Source of the DNA: Pseudorhodoferax sp. Leaf274
GTDB lineage: Bacteria > Pseudomonadota > Gammaproteobacteria > Burkholderiales > Burkholderiaceae_C
DNA length: 64,000 bases
Assembly (NCBI RefSeq): GCF_001422445.1
Contig: NZ_LMNA01000005.1
Span: forward strand, 145,006 to 209,005
Direction: 5' to 3'
In this document: positions 1 to 8,896 of the stretch, in pieces
Numbering within the stretch: position 1 is the stretch's first letter
Layout of the letters: each line of letters begins with the position of its first letter
The notes under the pieces: model-generated
What the model saw: only the letters and a program-made list of their open reading frames with translations
The model's database searches: none
Told to the model about the DNA's origin: nothing
Position numbers and translations under genes: made by a program

Positions 1-968
1 TCGCGCGACGGCGCCGCCACCTTGTGGTTGTCGGTGATGACGGGGCCGGGGTTCACGCGCAGCCAGTCCACGCACTGCTTGATGATGCGGTTGGACTGGG
101 CCAGCTCTTCCATGCGGACCAGGTAGCGGTCGTAGCTGTCGCCGGTCTTGCCGACCGGGATGTCGAAATCCATCCTGTCGTAGACGTCGTAGGGCTGCTT
201 CTTGCGCAGGTCCCAGGCGATGCCGGAGCCGCGCAGCATCGGGCCGGTGAGGCCCAGGTTCAGCGCGCGGTCGGCGTCCATGACGCCGATGCCCACGGTG
301 CGCTGCTTCCAGATGCGGTTGTCGGTCAGCAGCGTGTGGTACTCGCCCAGGTAGGTCGTGAAGCGCTTGGTGAAGTCGTCGATGAAGTCCAGCATGGACC
401 CCTGACGGTTCTCGTTCATGCGCGCCAGCGCCTTGGCGTTCTTGATCTTGCTGACCGTGTACTGCGGCATGGTGTCCGGCAGGTCGCGGTAGACGCCGCC
501 CGGACGGAAATAGGCCGCGTGCATGCGCGCGCCGGAGACCGCCTCGTACATGTCGAACAGGTCTTCGCGCTCGCGGAACGCGTAGATCAGGATGGTGGAG
601 CTGCCGCAGTCGTTGCCGTGCGAGCCGAGCCACATCAGGTGGTTCAGCATGCGCGTGATCTCGGAGAACATCACGCGGATGTACTGCGCGCGGATCGGCA
701 CCTCGATGCCCAGCAGCTTCTCGATGGCCAGGCAGTAGGCGTGCTCGTTGCACATCATCGAGACGTAGTCCAGCCGGTCCATGTAGGGCAGCGACTGGAT
801 GAAGGTCTTGTGCTCGGCCAGCTTCTCGGTGGCGCGGTGCAGCAGGCCGATGTGCGGGTCGCAGCGTTGCACGACCTCGCCGTCGAGCTCCATCACCAGG
901 CGCAGCACGCCGTGCGCGGCCGGGTGCTGCGGCCCGAAGTTCAGGGTGTAGTTCTTGATTTCTGCCAT
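1..968 (-). CDS. nuoD: NADH-quinone oxidoreductase subunit D, 3' end cut by window edge
   Basis: Encodes the 49-kDa-type subunit of the peripheral arm of respiratory complex I, which helps form the quinone-binding cavity next to the N2 cluster and shares ancestry with NiFe-hydrogenase large subunits. Reading the minus strand from the ATG at 968 gives [20 protein letters not shown] and later the [12 protein letters not shown] and [11 protein letters not shown] segments, all typical of NuoD. About 322 codons are visible and the rest lies left of the window. It follows nuoC after 28 bases, in the conserved nuoABCD order. Identity is certain; only the C-terminus is missing. Confidence 0.97.
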   Translation of the reverse strand, partial: MAEIKNYTLNFGPQHPAAHGVLRLVMELDGEVVQRCDPHIGLLHRATEKLAEHKTFIQSLPYMDRLDYVSMMCNEHAYCLAIEKLLGIEVPIRAQYIRVMFSEITRMLNHLMWLGSHGNDCGSSTILIYAFREREDLFDMYEAVSGARMHAAYFRPGGVYRDLPDTMPQYTVSKIKNAKALARMNENRQGSMLDFIDDFTKRFTTYLGEYHTLLTDNRIWKQRTVGIGVMDADRALNLGLTGPMLRGSGIAWDLRKKQPYDVYDRMDFDIPVGKTGDSYDRYLVRMEELAQSNRIIKQCVDWLRVNPGPVITDNHKVAAPSR

Positions 969-996
969 GGGGTGTCCGCGGGTCGGCCTCGCGCCT

Positions 997-1605
997 TCAG
1001 TGCAGGCCGCCGTAGTTGTCTTCGCGGATCACGCGGGGCGTGATCTCGCGCGGCTCGATGGTCACCGGCTGGTAGACCACGCGGCGCAACTCTTCGTCGT
1101 AGCGCATCTCGACATGGCCCGACAGCGGGAAGTCCTTGCGGAACGGGTGGCCGATGAAGCCGTAGTCGGTCAGGATGCGGCGCAGGTCGATGTGGCCGTC
1201 GAACAGGATGCCGTACAGGTCGAAGGCCTCGCGCTCGAACCAGTTGGCCGAGGCCCACAGGTGCATGACGGACGGCAGCATGGGCAGGTCGTCGTCGGCG
1301 CAGAACACCTTCACGCGCAGGCGCTGGTTCAGGCTGACCGACAGCAGGTGCGAGACCACGCAGAAGCGCAGACCTTCCCAGACGCTGTCGCGGTAGGCCG
1401 AGTAGTCCACGCCGCACAGGTCGATGAGCTGCTCGAACCTGCAGCCGGGCGCATCGCGCAGGGTCTGCATGGCATCGATGTAGTCGGCTGCCTTCACGGT
1501 CAGCGTGAGTTCGCCGCGCACGAGGGCCAGCGCATGCACCTTGTCGCCCAGCGTCGTGGCAACAGTGTCCTTCAGGACTTCAAGATCAACAGCAAAGACG
1601 GTCAT
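997..1605 (-). CDS. nuoC: NADH-quinone oxidoreductase subunit C
   Basis: The 30-kDa-type subunit of complex I, in the connecting part of the hydrophilic arm with NuoB and NuoD. The 202-residue product is the usual length for a stand-alone NuoC rather than a NuoCD fusion. It carries the family signature [12 protein letters not shown] followed by [20 protein letters not shown]. The ATG at 1605 lies 3 bases downstream of the nuoB stop, so the two are probably translationally coupled. Part of the nuo operon transcribed leftwards. Confidence 0.97.
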   Translation of the reverse strand: MTVFAVDLEVLKDTVATTLGDKVHALALVRGELTLTVKAADYIDAMQTLRDAPGCRFEQLIDLCGVDYSAYRDSVWEGLRFCVVSHLLSVSLNQRLRVKVFCADDDLPMLPSVMHLWASANWFEREAFDLYGILFDGHIDLRRILTDYGFIGHPFRKDFPLSGHVEMRYDEELRRVVYQPVTIEPREITPRVIREDNYGGLH

Positions 1606-1608
1606 GGA

Positions 1609-2091
1609 TCAGACGCGGGCGATGGTTTGGGTGCGGCGGATCTTCTGCTGCAGCTGGATGATCCCGTAGATCAATGCTTCTGCCGTGGGCGGGCAACCCG
1701 GCACGTAGACGTCCACCGGCACGATGCGGTCGCAGCCGCGCACCACCGAATAGCTGTAGTGGTAATAGCCACCGCCATTGGCGCACGAGCCCATGGACAG
1801 CACCCAGCGCGGCTCGGCCATCTGGTCGTAGACCTTGCGCAGCGCCGGCGCCATCTTGTTGCACAGCGTGCCGGCCACGATCATCAAGTCGGACTGGCGC
1901 GGGCTGGCGCGGAACACCTCGGCGCCGAAGCGGCCGATGTCGTAGCGCGCAGCGGCCGCATGCATCATCTCGACCGCGCAGCACGCCAGACCGAAGGTCA
2001 TGGGCCACAACGAGCCGGTCTTGGCCCAGTTCACGACCGCGTCATACGAGGTCGTGACGAAGCCTTCCTTGAATACGCCTTCAATGGCCAT
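1609..2091 (-). CDS. nuoB: NADH-quinone oxidoreductase subunit B
   Basis: The subunit that binds the terminal [4Fe-4S] cluster N2, the direct electron donor to ubiquinone in complex I. The 160-residue product shows the tandem Cys37-Cys38 in [10 protein letters not shown], Cys103 in SMGSCANGG and Cys133 in [10 protein letters not shown], which are the four cluster ligands of the family. Length is normal. The start ATG at 2091 is 27 bases after the nuoA stop and nuoC follows after 3 bases, so it is a mid-operon gene. Confidence 0.98.
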   Translation of the reverse strand: MAIEGVFKEGFVTTSYDAVVNWAKTGSLWPMTFGLACCAVEMMHAAAARYDIGRFGAEVFRASPRQSDLMIVAGTLCNKMAPALRKVYDQMAEPRWVLSMGSCANGGGYYHYSYSVVRGCDRIVPVDVYVPGCPPTAEALIYGIIQLQQKIRRTQTIARV

Positions 2092-2118
2092 AGCTAATCT
2101 CCAGTTGCCCGAACAGGA

Positions 2119-2478
2119 TCATTCCCAGTCCAGGGCACCCTTCTTCCACTCGTAGACGAACCCGACGACCAGGATCGCCAGGAACATGACGACGGCCCAG
2201 AAACCGACGACGCCCACGTCCTTCAGCGCCACGGCCCAGGGAAACAGGAACGCGATCTCGAGGTCGAACAGGATGAACAGGATGGCGACGAGGTAGTAGC
2301 GCACATCGAACTTCATGCGCGCGTTCTCGAAGGCCTCGAAGCCGCATTCATACGGCGAATTCTTGGCCGCGTCGGGCCGGTTGGGGCCGAGCAGATAGCC
2401 CAGAACCTGCGGTGCGATGCCTACACCAATGCCTACCAGGATGAACAAAAGGACTGGGAGGTACTGGCCGAGGTTCAT
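2119..2478 (-). CDS. nuoA: NADH-quinone oxidoreductase subunit A
   Basis: Small membrane subunit of complex I that bridges the membrane arm and the quinone site. The 119-residue product has the expected three transmembrane helices (roughly residues 8-28, 64-84, 90-112) and the conserved loop segment [20 protein letters not shown], whose Cys marks the deactive-state-sensitive loop in mitochondrial ND3. It is the first gene of the nuo operon and lies 65 bases after the tRNA-Leu gene on the same strand, so it may be partly co-transcribed with it. Confidence 0.97.
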   Translation of the reverse strand: MNLGQYLPVLLFILVGIGVGIAPQVLGYLLGPNRPDAAKNSPYECGFEAFENARMKFDVRYYLVAILFILFDLEIAFLFPWAVALKDVGVVGFWAVVMFLAILVVGFVYEWKKGALDWE

Positions 2479-2501
2479 CTGGAGGACTTCTTCACCGCTG
2501 C

Positions 2502-2537
2502 GTCGGCATGCAAGCCCGGGGAGGGTTGCATGCCGAC
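2502..2537 (-). repeat. 12-bp perfect inverted repeat between tRNA-Leu and nuoA
   Basis: Positions 2502-2513 (GTCGGCATGCAA) and 2526-2537 (TTGCATGCCGAC) are exact reverse complements around a 12-base C/G-rich loop. On the minus-strand transcript this hairpin sits 7 bases after the tRNA 3' end and 24 bases before the nuoA start. There is no T tract, so it is not a canonical intrinsic terminator. It could act as an attenuator, an RNase landing or protection structure, or an operator for nuoA. Confidence 0.6.
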
Positions 2538-2543
2538 TTATGT

Positions 2544-2628
2544 TGGTGCCGTCGGCGAGACTCGAACTCGCACAGCTTTCGCCACTACCCCCTCAAGATA
2601 GCGTGTCTACCAATTTCACCACGACGGC
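2544..2628 (-). tRNA. tRNA-Leu, anticodon GAG
   Basis: An 85-base cloverleaf on the minus strand starting GCCGTCG at 2628, with matching acceptor 3' strand CGACGGC, discriminator A and an encoded CCA (2544-2546). The D-loop region is GGTGAAATTGGTAGACACG. The anticodon arm is CTATC-TTGAGGG-GGTAG, giving anticodon GAG. A long variable arm and the T arm GTTCGAGTC follow, as expected for a class II leucine tRNA. Its position between secG and nuoA is characteristic of Burkholderiales. Confidence 0.95.
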
Positions 2629-2725
2629 GGTTTTGTCGTGTCTGGATGGCATGAGGAACATCGCTCTTGTCGAGCTAGTTTTTGGCTTTCCAGACAGCAT
2701 TCGAGTTTACCCTGAAACCACAGGG

Positions 2726-2747
2726 TTCCCCGGGTGACGCCGGGGAA
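2726..2747 (-). terminator. Hairpin downstream of secG
   Basis: TTCCCCGG (2726-2733) pairs with CCGGGGAA (2740-2747) around a 6-base loop, 38 bases after the secG stop on the transcribed strand. It is followed by CCC rather than a run of T, so at best it is a weak terminator or an mRNA 3'-end stabiliser before the tRNA gene. A second short hairpin (CCCTG/CAGGG) lies just beyond it. The rest of 2629-2784 shows no gene. Confidence 0.35.
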
Positions 2748-2784
2748 ATTTAGCGGGTGCGCCAGATGGCGTGCCCGCACTGCA

Positions 2785-3174
2785 TCACTGCGTCGGGATC
2801 TGGCCCGCGCCCGATGCAGGAACAGCCGGCGCCGCCGGTGCGGAAGGCGCGGAGACACCCGATCCCGGAATCTGCGACGCCGGCGCCGGAGCCTCTTGCA
2901 CTGCACGCTCCAGGACGCTGCCGGAGCTCGTCGGCTGGCGGTTGCCGAAGTAGGCGAGCGCCAGCGTCGCGACGAAGAACACGACAGCCAGCACCGCCGT
3001 GGTACGCGACAGGAAGTTGGCGCTGCCGCTGGCGCCGAACAGGCTGCCGGCACTGCCGCTGCCGAAGGCGGCGCCCATGTCCGCCCCCTTGCCATGCTGC
3101 ACCAGGATCAAACCGATCATCCCGAGGGCGGACAGGATCTGCACCGCCAGGACCAACTTCAACAACACGTTCAT
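2785..3174 (-). CDS. secG: Preprotein translocase subunit SecG
   Basis: Small membrane subunit of the SecYEG channel that stimulates SecA-driven protein export. The 129-residue product has two transmembrane helices (about residues 3-22 and 53-72) joined by the conserved VQHGKGADMGAAFGSG segment with the G-rich loop typical of SecG. A long low-complexity Ala/Pro tail (residues 90-129) is common in betaproteobacterial SecG. It follows tpiA after 24 bases on the same strand, the usual tpiA-secG pair. Confidence 0.95.
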   Translation of the reverse strand: MNVLLKLVLAVQILSALGMIGLILVQHGKGADMGAAFGSGSAGSLFGASGSANFLSRTTAVLAVVFFVATLALAYFGNRQPTSSGSVLERAVQEAPAPASQIPGSGVSAPSAPAAPAVPASGAGQIPTQ

Positions 3175-3198
3175 CTCTGCAAAACCTCTTCAGTGCCT

Positions 3199-3954
3199 TC
3201 AGCGGGCAGCGGCCACGATGGCCAGGAAATCCGGAACCTTCAGCGACGCGCCGCCGATCAGGCCGCCGTCGATGTCGGGCTGGGCCAGCAGGCTGGCCGC
3301 GTTCGATGCGTTCATGCTGCCGCCATACAGCAGCGGGATGCGGTCGGCATGGCTGCTGGCCGCCGCCAGCTGCGCGCGCAGCACGGCATGCACCTGCTGG
3401 GCCTGCTCGGGCGAGGCGGTCTTGCCGGTGCCGATGGCCCAGACGGGCTCGTAGGCCACCACGATCTCGGTGATGCAATGGCCGTTCACATGGATGACGG
3501 CGGCCAGCTGGCGCCGCACCACTTCTTCGGTCTGGCCGGCTTCGCGCTCGGCCAGCGTCTCGCCGACGCAGACGATGGGCGTGATGCCCGCCGCAAGCGC
3601 ACGCTGCGCCTTGGCGGCGACGACCTCGTCGGTCTCGCCGTGGTATTGGCGGCGTTCGGAATGGCCGACGATGGCGTAGCGCACGCCGAAATCGCGCAGC
3701 ATGTCGGCGCTGATCTCGCCCGTGTAGGCACCGCTGGCATGCTGCGACACATCCTGCGCGCCGGCCTGCACCGCGGCCTGGCCAGCCAGCCAGCCCTGCA
3801 GCGCCGCGAAGTACGGTGCCGGCACGCACATGGCCACGTCGCACGCCGCAGGCGCGGCAACCAGGCCTTCGAGCACGCCGCGCACCAGCGCTTCGCTGCC
3901 CGCCAGGCTGGCGTTCATCTTCCAGTTGCCTGCAATCAGTTTCTTGTTGCTCAT
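3199..3954 (-). CDS. tpiA: Triose-phosphate isomerase
   Basis: Interconverts dihydroxyacetone phosphate and glyceraldehyde-3-phosphate in central carbon metabolism (cytoplasm). The 251-residue product has the substrate-binding N10/K12 in AGNWKMN, the electrophile His98 in IVGHSERR, the catalytic base Glu169 in [11 protein letters not shown], and the phosphate-gripping YGGSMN loop near the C-terminus. The frame is open upstream of the ATG at 3954, but [12 protein letters not shown] is the natural N-terminus. It starts 5 bases after the upstream oxidoreductase stop, so the two genes are likely co-transcribed. Confidence 0.96.
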   Translation of the reverse strand: MSNKKLIAGNWKMNASLAGSEALVRGVLEGLVAAPAACDVAMCVPAPYFAALQGWLAGQAAVQAGAQDVSQHASGAYTGEISADMLRDFGVRYAIVGHSERRQYHGETDEVVAAKAQRALAAGITPIVCVGETLAEREAGQTEEVVRRQLAAVIHVNGHCITEIVVAYEPVWAIGTGKTASPEQAQQVHAVLRAQLAAASSHADRIPLLYGGSMNASNAASLLAQPDIDGGLIGGASLKVPDFLAIVAAAR

Positions 3955-3959
3955 CTCGC

Positions 3960-4946
3960 TCACCAGGTCAGGACGATCTTGCCGATGTGCTGGTTCGACT
4001 CCATCAGCGTGTGGGCCTGCGCCGCATCCGCCGCGGCGAAGCGGCTGTGGATCACAGGCTTGATGCGGCCGGCTTCGATCAACGGCCACACATGGCGGCG
4101 CAGCGACTGCGCAATCGCCGCCTTGAAGGCCACCGGCCGCGGCCGCAGCGTGGAGCCGGTCACCGTCAGGCGGCGGCGCAGCACCAGGCCGGCATTGACC
4201 TCGGCCTTGGTGCCGCCCTGCACCGCGATGATGACCAGCCGGCCATCCTCGGCCAGGCAATCGATCTCGCGCGCCACATAGGCACCGGCCACCATGTCCA
4301 GGATCACGTCGACCCCCTTGCCGTCGGTCAGCTTGCGCGCTTGCTCGGCGAAATCGGCGGTCTTGTAGTTGATCGCATGGTCGGCGCCCAGCGCCAGGCA
4401 GGCGGCGCACTTCTCGTCGCTGCCGGCCGTCACGATCACGCGCGCACCCAGCGCCTTGCCCAGCTGGATGGCGGTGACGCCGATGCCGCTGGTGCCGCCC
4501 TGTACCAACAGGGTCTCGCCGGCCTGCAGGCGCGCACGGTCGAACACGTTGCTCCAGACCGTGAAGAAGGTCTCCGGCAGGCTGGCGCCCTCCTCGTCGC
4601 TGAGGCCCGCCGGCACCGGCAGGCACTGCGCGATCGGCGCCACGCACAGTTCGGCATAGCCGCCGCCGGCCACGAGCGCGCAGACGCGGTCGCCGATGTT
4701 CAGGCCCGCGGTGCGCAGTTCGTCGGCGTCGCCGGCCTCGATGACGCCCGCCACTTCCAGGCCGGGAATGTCGGACGCACCCGGCGGCACCGGGTAGTTG
4801 CCGGTGCGCTGCAGCACGTCGGGCCGGTTCACGCCGCTGGCACGCACGCGCAGCAACACCTCGCCGGCACCCGCCACCGGGTCCGGACGCTCGGCCAACT
4901 GCAGCACCTCGGGGGCGCCAGGGGTCGTGATCTCAATCGCTTTCAT
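3960..4946 (-). CDS. NAD(P)H-quinone oxidoreductase, PIG3-like MDR family
   Basis: A 328-residue zinc-independent medium-chain dehydrogenase/reductase of the quinone oxidoreductase / PIG3 group, expected to reduce quinones with NAD(P)H. It shows the GroES-like N-terminal domain ([20 protein letters not shown], about residues 43-62), which lacks the structural Cys quartet of zinc ADHs. A Rossmann domain follows with [20 protein letters not shown] near residues 140-160. The ATG at 4946 is chosen because a GAGGA Shine-Dalgarno lies 6 bases upstream; an in-frame ATG at 4967 would add seven unconserved residues. Physiological substrate unknown. Confidence 0.85.
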   Translation of the reverse strand: MKAIEITTPGAPEVLQLAERPDPVAGAGEVLLRVRASGVNRPDVLQRTGNYPVPPGASDIPGLEVAGVIEAGDADELRTAGLNIGDRVCALVAGGGYAELCVAPIAQCLPVPAGLSDEEGASLPETFFTVWSNVFDRARLQAGETLLVQGGTSGIGVTAIQLGKALGARVIVTAGSDEKCAACLALGADHAINYKTADFAEQARKLTDGKGVDVILDMVAGAYVAREIDCLAEDGRLVIIAVQGGTKAEVNAGLVLRRRLTVTGSTLRPRPVAFKAAIAQSLRRHVWPLIEAGRIKPVIHSRFAAADAAQAHTLMESNQHIGKIVLTW

Positions 4947-5040
4947 CGCGAGTCCTCGAAAGTACAAGGCACCAGCCCGGCGTCACCGCGGCCGGTGCGG
5001 TGCGCCGCGTCAAGCGGACGCGGCACGTCGCAACGCAGGC

Positions 5041-7203
5041 TTACTCGGGCTGGCCGGGTGCGGCATCGACCGGCGCGGACACCGGTGCGGGCGCGTGCGC
5101 CTGCGGTGCCGAGCGGTCCAGCAGCGCCTTCAGCGACAGCTTGATGCGGCCCTTCTCGTCGGTCTCGAGCACCTTGACCTTCACGATCTGGCCTTCGGTC
5201 AGGTAGTCCGTGACCTTCTCGACGCGCTCGTGCGCGATCTGGCTGATGTGCAGCAGGCCGTCCTTGCCGGGCAGCAGGTTGACCAGCGCGCCGAAGTCCA
5301 GGATCTTGGTGACCGGGCCTTCATAGACCTTGCCGATCTCGACCTCGGCCGTGATCTGCTCGATGCGGCGCTTGGCTTCCTCGGCCTTGGCCGGATCGCT
5401 GGACGCGATGGTGATGGTGCCGTCTTCGTCGATGTTGATCTGCGTGCCGGTCTCTTCGGTCAGCGCGCGGATCACCGAGCCACCCTTGCCGATCACGTCG
5501 CGGATCTTCTCGGGGTTGATCTTCATCGTGAACAGGCGCGGCGCGAAGCTGGAAATCTCGGTCTTGGCCGTGCCCATGGCTTCCTGCATCTTGCCCAGGA
5601 TGTGCATGCGGGCTTCCTTGGCCTGGGCCAGCGCGACCTGCATGATTTCCTTGGTGATGCCCTGGATCTTGATGTCCATCTGCAGCGCGGTCACGCCATT
5701 GGTCGTGCCGGCCACCTTGAAGTCCATGTCGCCCAGGTGATCTTCATCGCCCAGGATGTCGGTCAGCACCGCGAAACGGTTGCCGTCCTTGATCAGGCCC
5801 ATGGCGATGCCGGCCACGTGCGCCTTCAGCGGCACGCCGGCGTCCATCATCGACAGGCAGCCGCCGCAGACCGAAGCCATCGACGAGGAGCCGTTGGACT
5901 CGGTGATCTCGCTGACCACGCGCACGGTGTACGGGAAGTCTTCCTTGGTCGGCAGCACCGCCACCAGGGCGCGCTTGGCCAGGCGGCCATGGCCGATCTC
6001 GCGGCGCTTCGGGCTACCCACACGACCCGTTTCGCCGGTGGCGAACGGAGGCATGTTGTAGTGCAGCATGAAGCGGTCTTCGTAGTCGCCCGACAGTGCG
6101 TCGATGCGCTGCGCGTCGCGCTCGGTGCCCAGCGTGGTGACCACCAGTGCCTGCGTCTCGCCGCGCGTGAACAGCGCCGAGCCGTGGGTGCGCGGCAGCA
6201 CGCTGTTGCGGATCTCGATGGGGCGCACGGTGCGCGTGTCGCGGCCGTCGATGCGCGGCTCGCCGGCCAGGATCTGGCCGCGCACGATGCGCGCTTCGAT
6301 GTCGAACAGCAGGCCTTCGACCTTGACGCTGTCGAACTCGGTGCCGTCGGCCTTCAGCGCGGCCAGCACGTCGGCATAGGCGGCGCGGGTGGCTTCGGTG
6401 CGGGCCTGTTTGTTGCGCAGCTGGTAGGCGGCGCGCAGCTTCTCTTCGGCGGCGGCGGTGACCTTGGCGATCAGCGCTTCGTCGCGCGCGGGGGCCTGCC
6501 AGTTCCAGACCGGCTTGCCGGCGTCGCGCACGAGCTCGTGGATGGCCTCGATGGCGATGCGGGCCTGCTCATGGCCGAACACCACGCCGCCGAGCATGAC
6601 TTCCTCGCTCAGTTGCTGGGCTTCGGACTCGACCATCAGCACGGCAGCTTCGGTGCCGGCGACCACCAGGTCCAGCACGGAATCCTTGCGCGCGGTCTGG
6701 CCCGGGTTCAACACGTACTGGCCGTTGACATAGCCCACGCGGGCCGCGCCGATGGGGCCGGCGAACGGGATGCCGCTGACCGACAGCGCTGCGCTGACGG
6801 CGACCATGGCGGCGATGTCGGCATCGACCTCGGGGTTCAGCGACAGCGTATGGATGACCACATGCACTTCGTTGAAGAAGCCTTCGGGAAACAGCGGGCG
6901 GATCGGGCGGTCGATCAGGCGGCTGGTCAGCGTCTCGTACTCGCTGGGGCGGCCTTCGCGCTTGAAGAAGCTGCCCGGGATCTTGCCGGCGGCGTAGCCC
7001 TTTTCCAGGTAGTCGACGGTCAGCGGGAAGAAGTCCTGGCCGGGCTTGCCGGTGGTCTTGCCAACGACCGTGGCCAGCACCACGGTGCCGTCCATGTCCA
7101 GCAGCACGGCGCCGGTGGACTGGCGTGCGACCTCGCCGGTCTCCATGCGGACGGTGTGGTTGCCCCACTGGAAGGTCTTGGTGACTTTATTGAACATCGT
7201 CAT
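5041..7203 (-). CDS. pnp: Polyribonucleotide nucleotidyltransferase (PNPase)
   Basis: 3'-to-5' phosphorolytic exoribonuclease of the RNA degradosome. The 720-residue product has the full layout: first RNase PH domain (about 10-215), all-helical linker, second RNase PH domain (about 310-545) with [10 protein letters not shown] and the catalytic-site [11 protein letters not shown] domain ([15 protein letters not shown] near 563) and S1 domain ([18 protein letters not shown] near 625). The ATG at 7203 is preceded by AGGAG at good spacing; a second ATG lies two codons in. It follows rpsO, as in most proteobacteria, with two hairpins in the 226-base spacer that may carry autoregulation. Confidence 0.97.
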   Translation of the reverse strand: MTMFNKVTKTFQWGNHTVRMETGEVARQSTGAVLLDMDGTVVLATVVGKTTGKPGQDFFPLTVDYLEKGYAAGKIPGSFFKREGRPSEYETLTSRLIDRPIRPLFPEGFFNEVHVVIHTLSLNPEVDADIAAMVAVSAALSVSGIPFAGPIGAARVGYVNGQYVLNPGQTARKDSVLDLVVAGTEAAVLMVESEAQQLSEEVMLGGVVFGHEQARIAIEAIHELVRDAGKPVWNWQAPARDEALIAKVTAAAEEKLRAAYQLRNKQARTEATRAAYADVLAALKADGTEFDSVKVEGLLFDIEARIVRGQILAGEPRIDGRDTRTVRPIEIRNSVLPRTHGSALFTRGETQALVVTTLGTERDAQRIDALSGDYEDRFMLHYNMPPFATGETGRVGSPKRREIGHGRLAKRALVAVLPTKEDFPYTVRVVSEITESNGSSSMASVCGGCLSMMDAGVPLKAHVAGIAMGLIKDGNRFAVLTDILGDEDHLGDMDFKVAGTTNGVTALQMDIKIQGITKEIMQVALAQAKEARMHILGKMQEAMGTAKTEISSFAPRLFTMKINPEKIRDVIGKGGSVIRALTEETGTQINIDEDGTITIASSDPAKAEEAKRRIEQITAEVEIGKVYEGPVTKILDFGALVNLLPGKDGLLHISQIAHERVEKVTDYLTEGQIVKVKVLETDEKGRIKLSLKALLDRSAPQAHAPAPVSAPVDAAPGQPE

Positions 7204-7277
7204 GCGGTACTCCTCTTGGTTTCAGCGCGGCGTCGTGCCGGGCCGGGATGGAGACAGCGCCTGCGAAGGGACGATGC

Positions 7278-7317
7278 CATTCCACAAGAAACCGCGGCGC
7301 GGGCCGCTTGTGGAATG
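7278..7317 (-). promoter_or_regulatory. Long hairpin in pnp leader (candidate RNase III / PNPase autoregulatory site)
   Basis: CATTCCACAAG (7278-7288) and CTTGTGGAATG (7307-7317) form a perfect 11-bp stem. The 18-base loop can extend the stem with an internal CGGC/GCCG pairing. It lies 75 bases upstream of the pnp start on the transcribed strand. In E. coli the pnp leader forms a long duplex cut by RNase III, through which PNPase represses its own synthesis. The position here is right for that, but the sequence is not homologous and the function is inferred. Confidence 0.5.
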
Positions 7318-7376
7318 ACACAGCGCGTACCTTGCGCGCGGCATCTGTCGGTAGGTGGTCGGGTTTTGAAGTGCAA

Positions 7377-7408
7377 AGCGCCTGAGCCAGCGAACCAACT
7401 CAGGCGCT
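7377..7408 (-). terminator. Hairpin just after rpsO (weak terminator or attenuator)
   Basis: AGCGCCTGAG (7377-7386) pairs perfectly with CTCAGGCGCT (7399-7408) around a 12-base loop. On the minus transcript it begins 22 bases after the rpsO stop and is followed by TTTGCACTT, a poor T tract. It may partially terminate rpsO transcription or stabilise its 3' end while letting read-through reach pnp. Confidence 0.5.
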
Positions 7409-7429
7409 CGAACCTTCAGGCCCTGCGAA

Positions 7430-7696
7430 TTACTTGCGCAGGCCGAGCTTGGCGATCAGGGCCGCGTAGCGGTCGTGGTCCTTGGCGTTCAGGTAGTCCA
7501 GCAGCTTGCGACGGCGGCTCACCATGCGCAGCAGGCCGCGGCGACCGTGGTGGTCCTTGGCGTGCGTCTTGAAGTGGGGGGTGAGTTCGTTGATGCGTGC
7601 GGTCAGCAGCGCGACTTGAACTTCGGGGCTGCCAGTGTCGTTGGCGGCGCGGGCGTTGGCCTGGACGACCTCGGCCTTGATGGATGCTGCAATCAT
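7430..7696 (-). CDS. rpsO: 30S ribosomal protein S15
   Basis: Primary 16S rRNA-binding protein of the small subunit. The 88-residue product is the normal length (the family is about 89) and contains the conserved [20 protein letters not shown] and the [18 protein letters not shown] segment that contacts the 16S three-way junction. Paired with pnp downstream, as in most proteobacteria. The 171 bases upstream carry a consensus-like -10 element but no further gene. Confidence 0.98.
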   Translation of the reverse strand: MIAASIKAEVVQANARAANDTGSPEVQVALLTARINELTPHFKTHAKDHHGRRGLLRMVSRRRKLLDYLNAKDHDRYAALIAKLGLRK

Positions 7697-7852
7697 GGAA
7701 TTTCCAGGATGTGCCGAGAGACCCGAGGTCCTTGGCGCCGCTGGTCCATCGGGTGGTCCATCTGGCGCAAGGGCAGGTTCCGGCGGTTTTCACTTGCGTT
7801 GGCCGACGGAACTGACGGCCAACGTGCGCCTTGCAGGAAGCAAAGCCCGCGG

Positions 7853-7858
7853 ATTATA
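7853..7858 (-). promoter_or_regulatory. Candidate -10 element for rpsO-pnp
   Basis: The minus strand reads TATAAT, an exact sigma-70 -10 hexamer, in an otherwise GC-rich stretch. It lies 157 bases upstream of the rpsO start and just past the stop of the upstream metallopeptidase gene. The matching -35 is poor (CAGCGC at 17-base spacing). It is the only good promoter-like hexamer in the gap. Confidence 0.45.
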
Positions 7859-7867
7859 GCCCGGCGC

Positions 7868-8743
7868 TCAAAGGGCGCTGGCCGAGAAGGTGTCGCAGGC
7901 CTTGACGCTGCCGGTCTTGAGGCCGTTGGAGAACCAGCGCTGGCGCTGCGCGCTGCTGCCGTGCGTGAAGCTTTCGGGCACCACGGCGCCCCCGCTGCCG
8001 CGCTGCAAGGCGTCGTCGCCGATCTTGGCTGCGGCGTTCATGGCCGATTCGATGTCGCCGTTCTCCAGGATCTGCCGGGCGTCCTGCGCCCGGTTGGCCC
8101 AGACGCCAGCGAAACAGTCGGCCTGCAGCTCCAGCTTGACGCTCATGGCGTTGTACTGCGCCTGGCCCATGCGCTGGCGCATCTCGTCCATCTTGCCGCT
8201 GATGCCCAGCAGGTTCTGCACGTGGTGCCCCACCTCGTGCGCGATCACATAGGCCTGGGCGAACTCGCCGGGCGCGCCCAGGCGGTTCTTCAGCGTCTCG
8301 TAGAAGCCCAGGTCGATGTAGACCTTCTGGTCGGCCGGGCAGTAGAACGGCCCCATCGCCGCCTGGCCCTGGCCGCAGGCCGTGCGCGTGGCGCCGCGGA
8401 ACAACACCAGCTTGGGGTCGCTGTACTGGCCGCCGGCCTCGCTGAACAGCTTGCGCCAGACGTCCTCGGTGTCGGCCAGCACGGTGGAGACGAACTTGGC
8501 CATCTGGTCGTCCGCCGGCGGGCGCTGGGCGGGCGCCTGCTGCTGCTCGACCACCGGCCCGCCCCCGCTGAGCATGCCCAGCAGGGTCAGCGGATTGACG
8601 CCCAGCACCCAGCCGCCCACCAGCGCGATGACGATGGTGCCGATGCCGATGCTGCGGCCGCCGAACACGGGACCGCCACCGCCGCCCCCCTGCCCGCGCC
8701 GGTCTTCGACGTTCTCGGATTCCCGATTTCCTTCCCAGCGCAT
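7868..8743 (-). CDS. Neutral zinc metallopeptidase, YpfJ family
   Basis: A 291-residue membrane-anchored peptidase of the YpfJ / putative neutral zinc metallopeptidase family; the biological substrate is unknown. The N-terminus is a Gly-rich segment, followed by one transmembrane helix (about residues 32-50). The catalytic domain carries the zinc motif HEVGHH (His169, Glu170, His173) and a downstream ELQADC with Glu206 as probable third ligand. The ATG at 8743 is preceded by AGGAGA. The open frame runs on upstream only as a shadow of the cyclase gene on the other strand. Confidence 0.88.
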   Translation of the reverse strand: MRWEGNRESENVEDRRGQGGGGGGPVFGGRSIGIGTIVIALVGGWVLGVNPLTLLGMLSGGGPVVEQQQAPAQRPPADDQMAKFVSTVLADTEDVWRKLFSEAGGQYSDPKLVLFRGATRTACGQGQAAMGPFYCPADQKVYIDLGFYETLKNRLGAPGEFAQAYVIAHEVGHHVQNLLGISGKMDEMRQRMGQAQYNAMSVKLELQADCFAGVWANRAQDARQILENGDIESAMNAAAKIGDDALQRGSGGAVVPESFTHGSSAQRQRWFSNGLKTGSVKACDTFSASAL

Positions 8744-8896
8744 GGGCCTCTCCTGCCTTGTGTTGGCGCGATGGTACCGCTCGTCCGGCGGCCGGGCGCG
8801 CCCCGCCCGGCGCCAATGTTTCCGCATGTACGATGCCCCGCGAACGCCGGCCCTGGCCGGCTCCCGGCGCCGCCGCACATCGAAGGAAGCCTGCCG

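Noticed and set aside
4798..7572. A 924-codon plus-strand open frame over pnp
   Set aside because: Antisense of pnp, which is complete and unmistakable on the minus strand.
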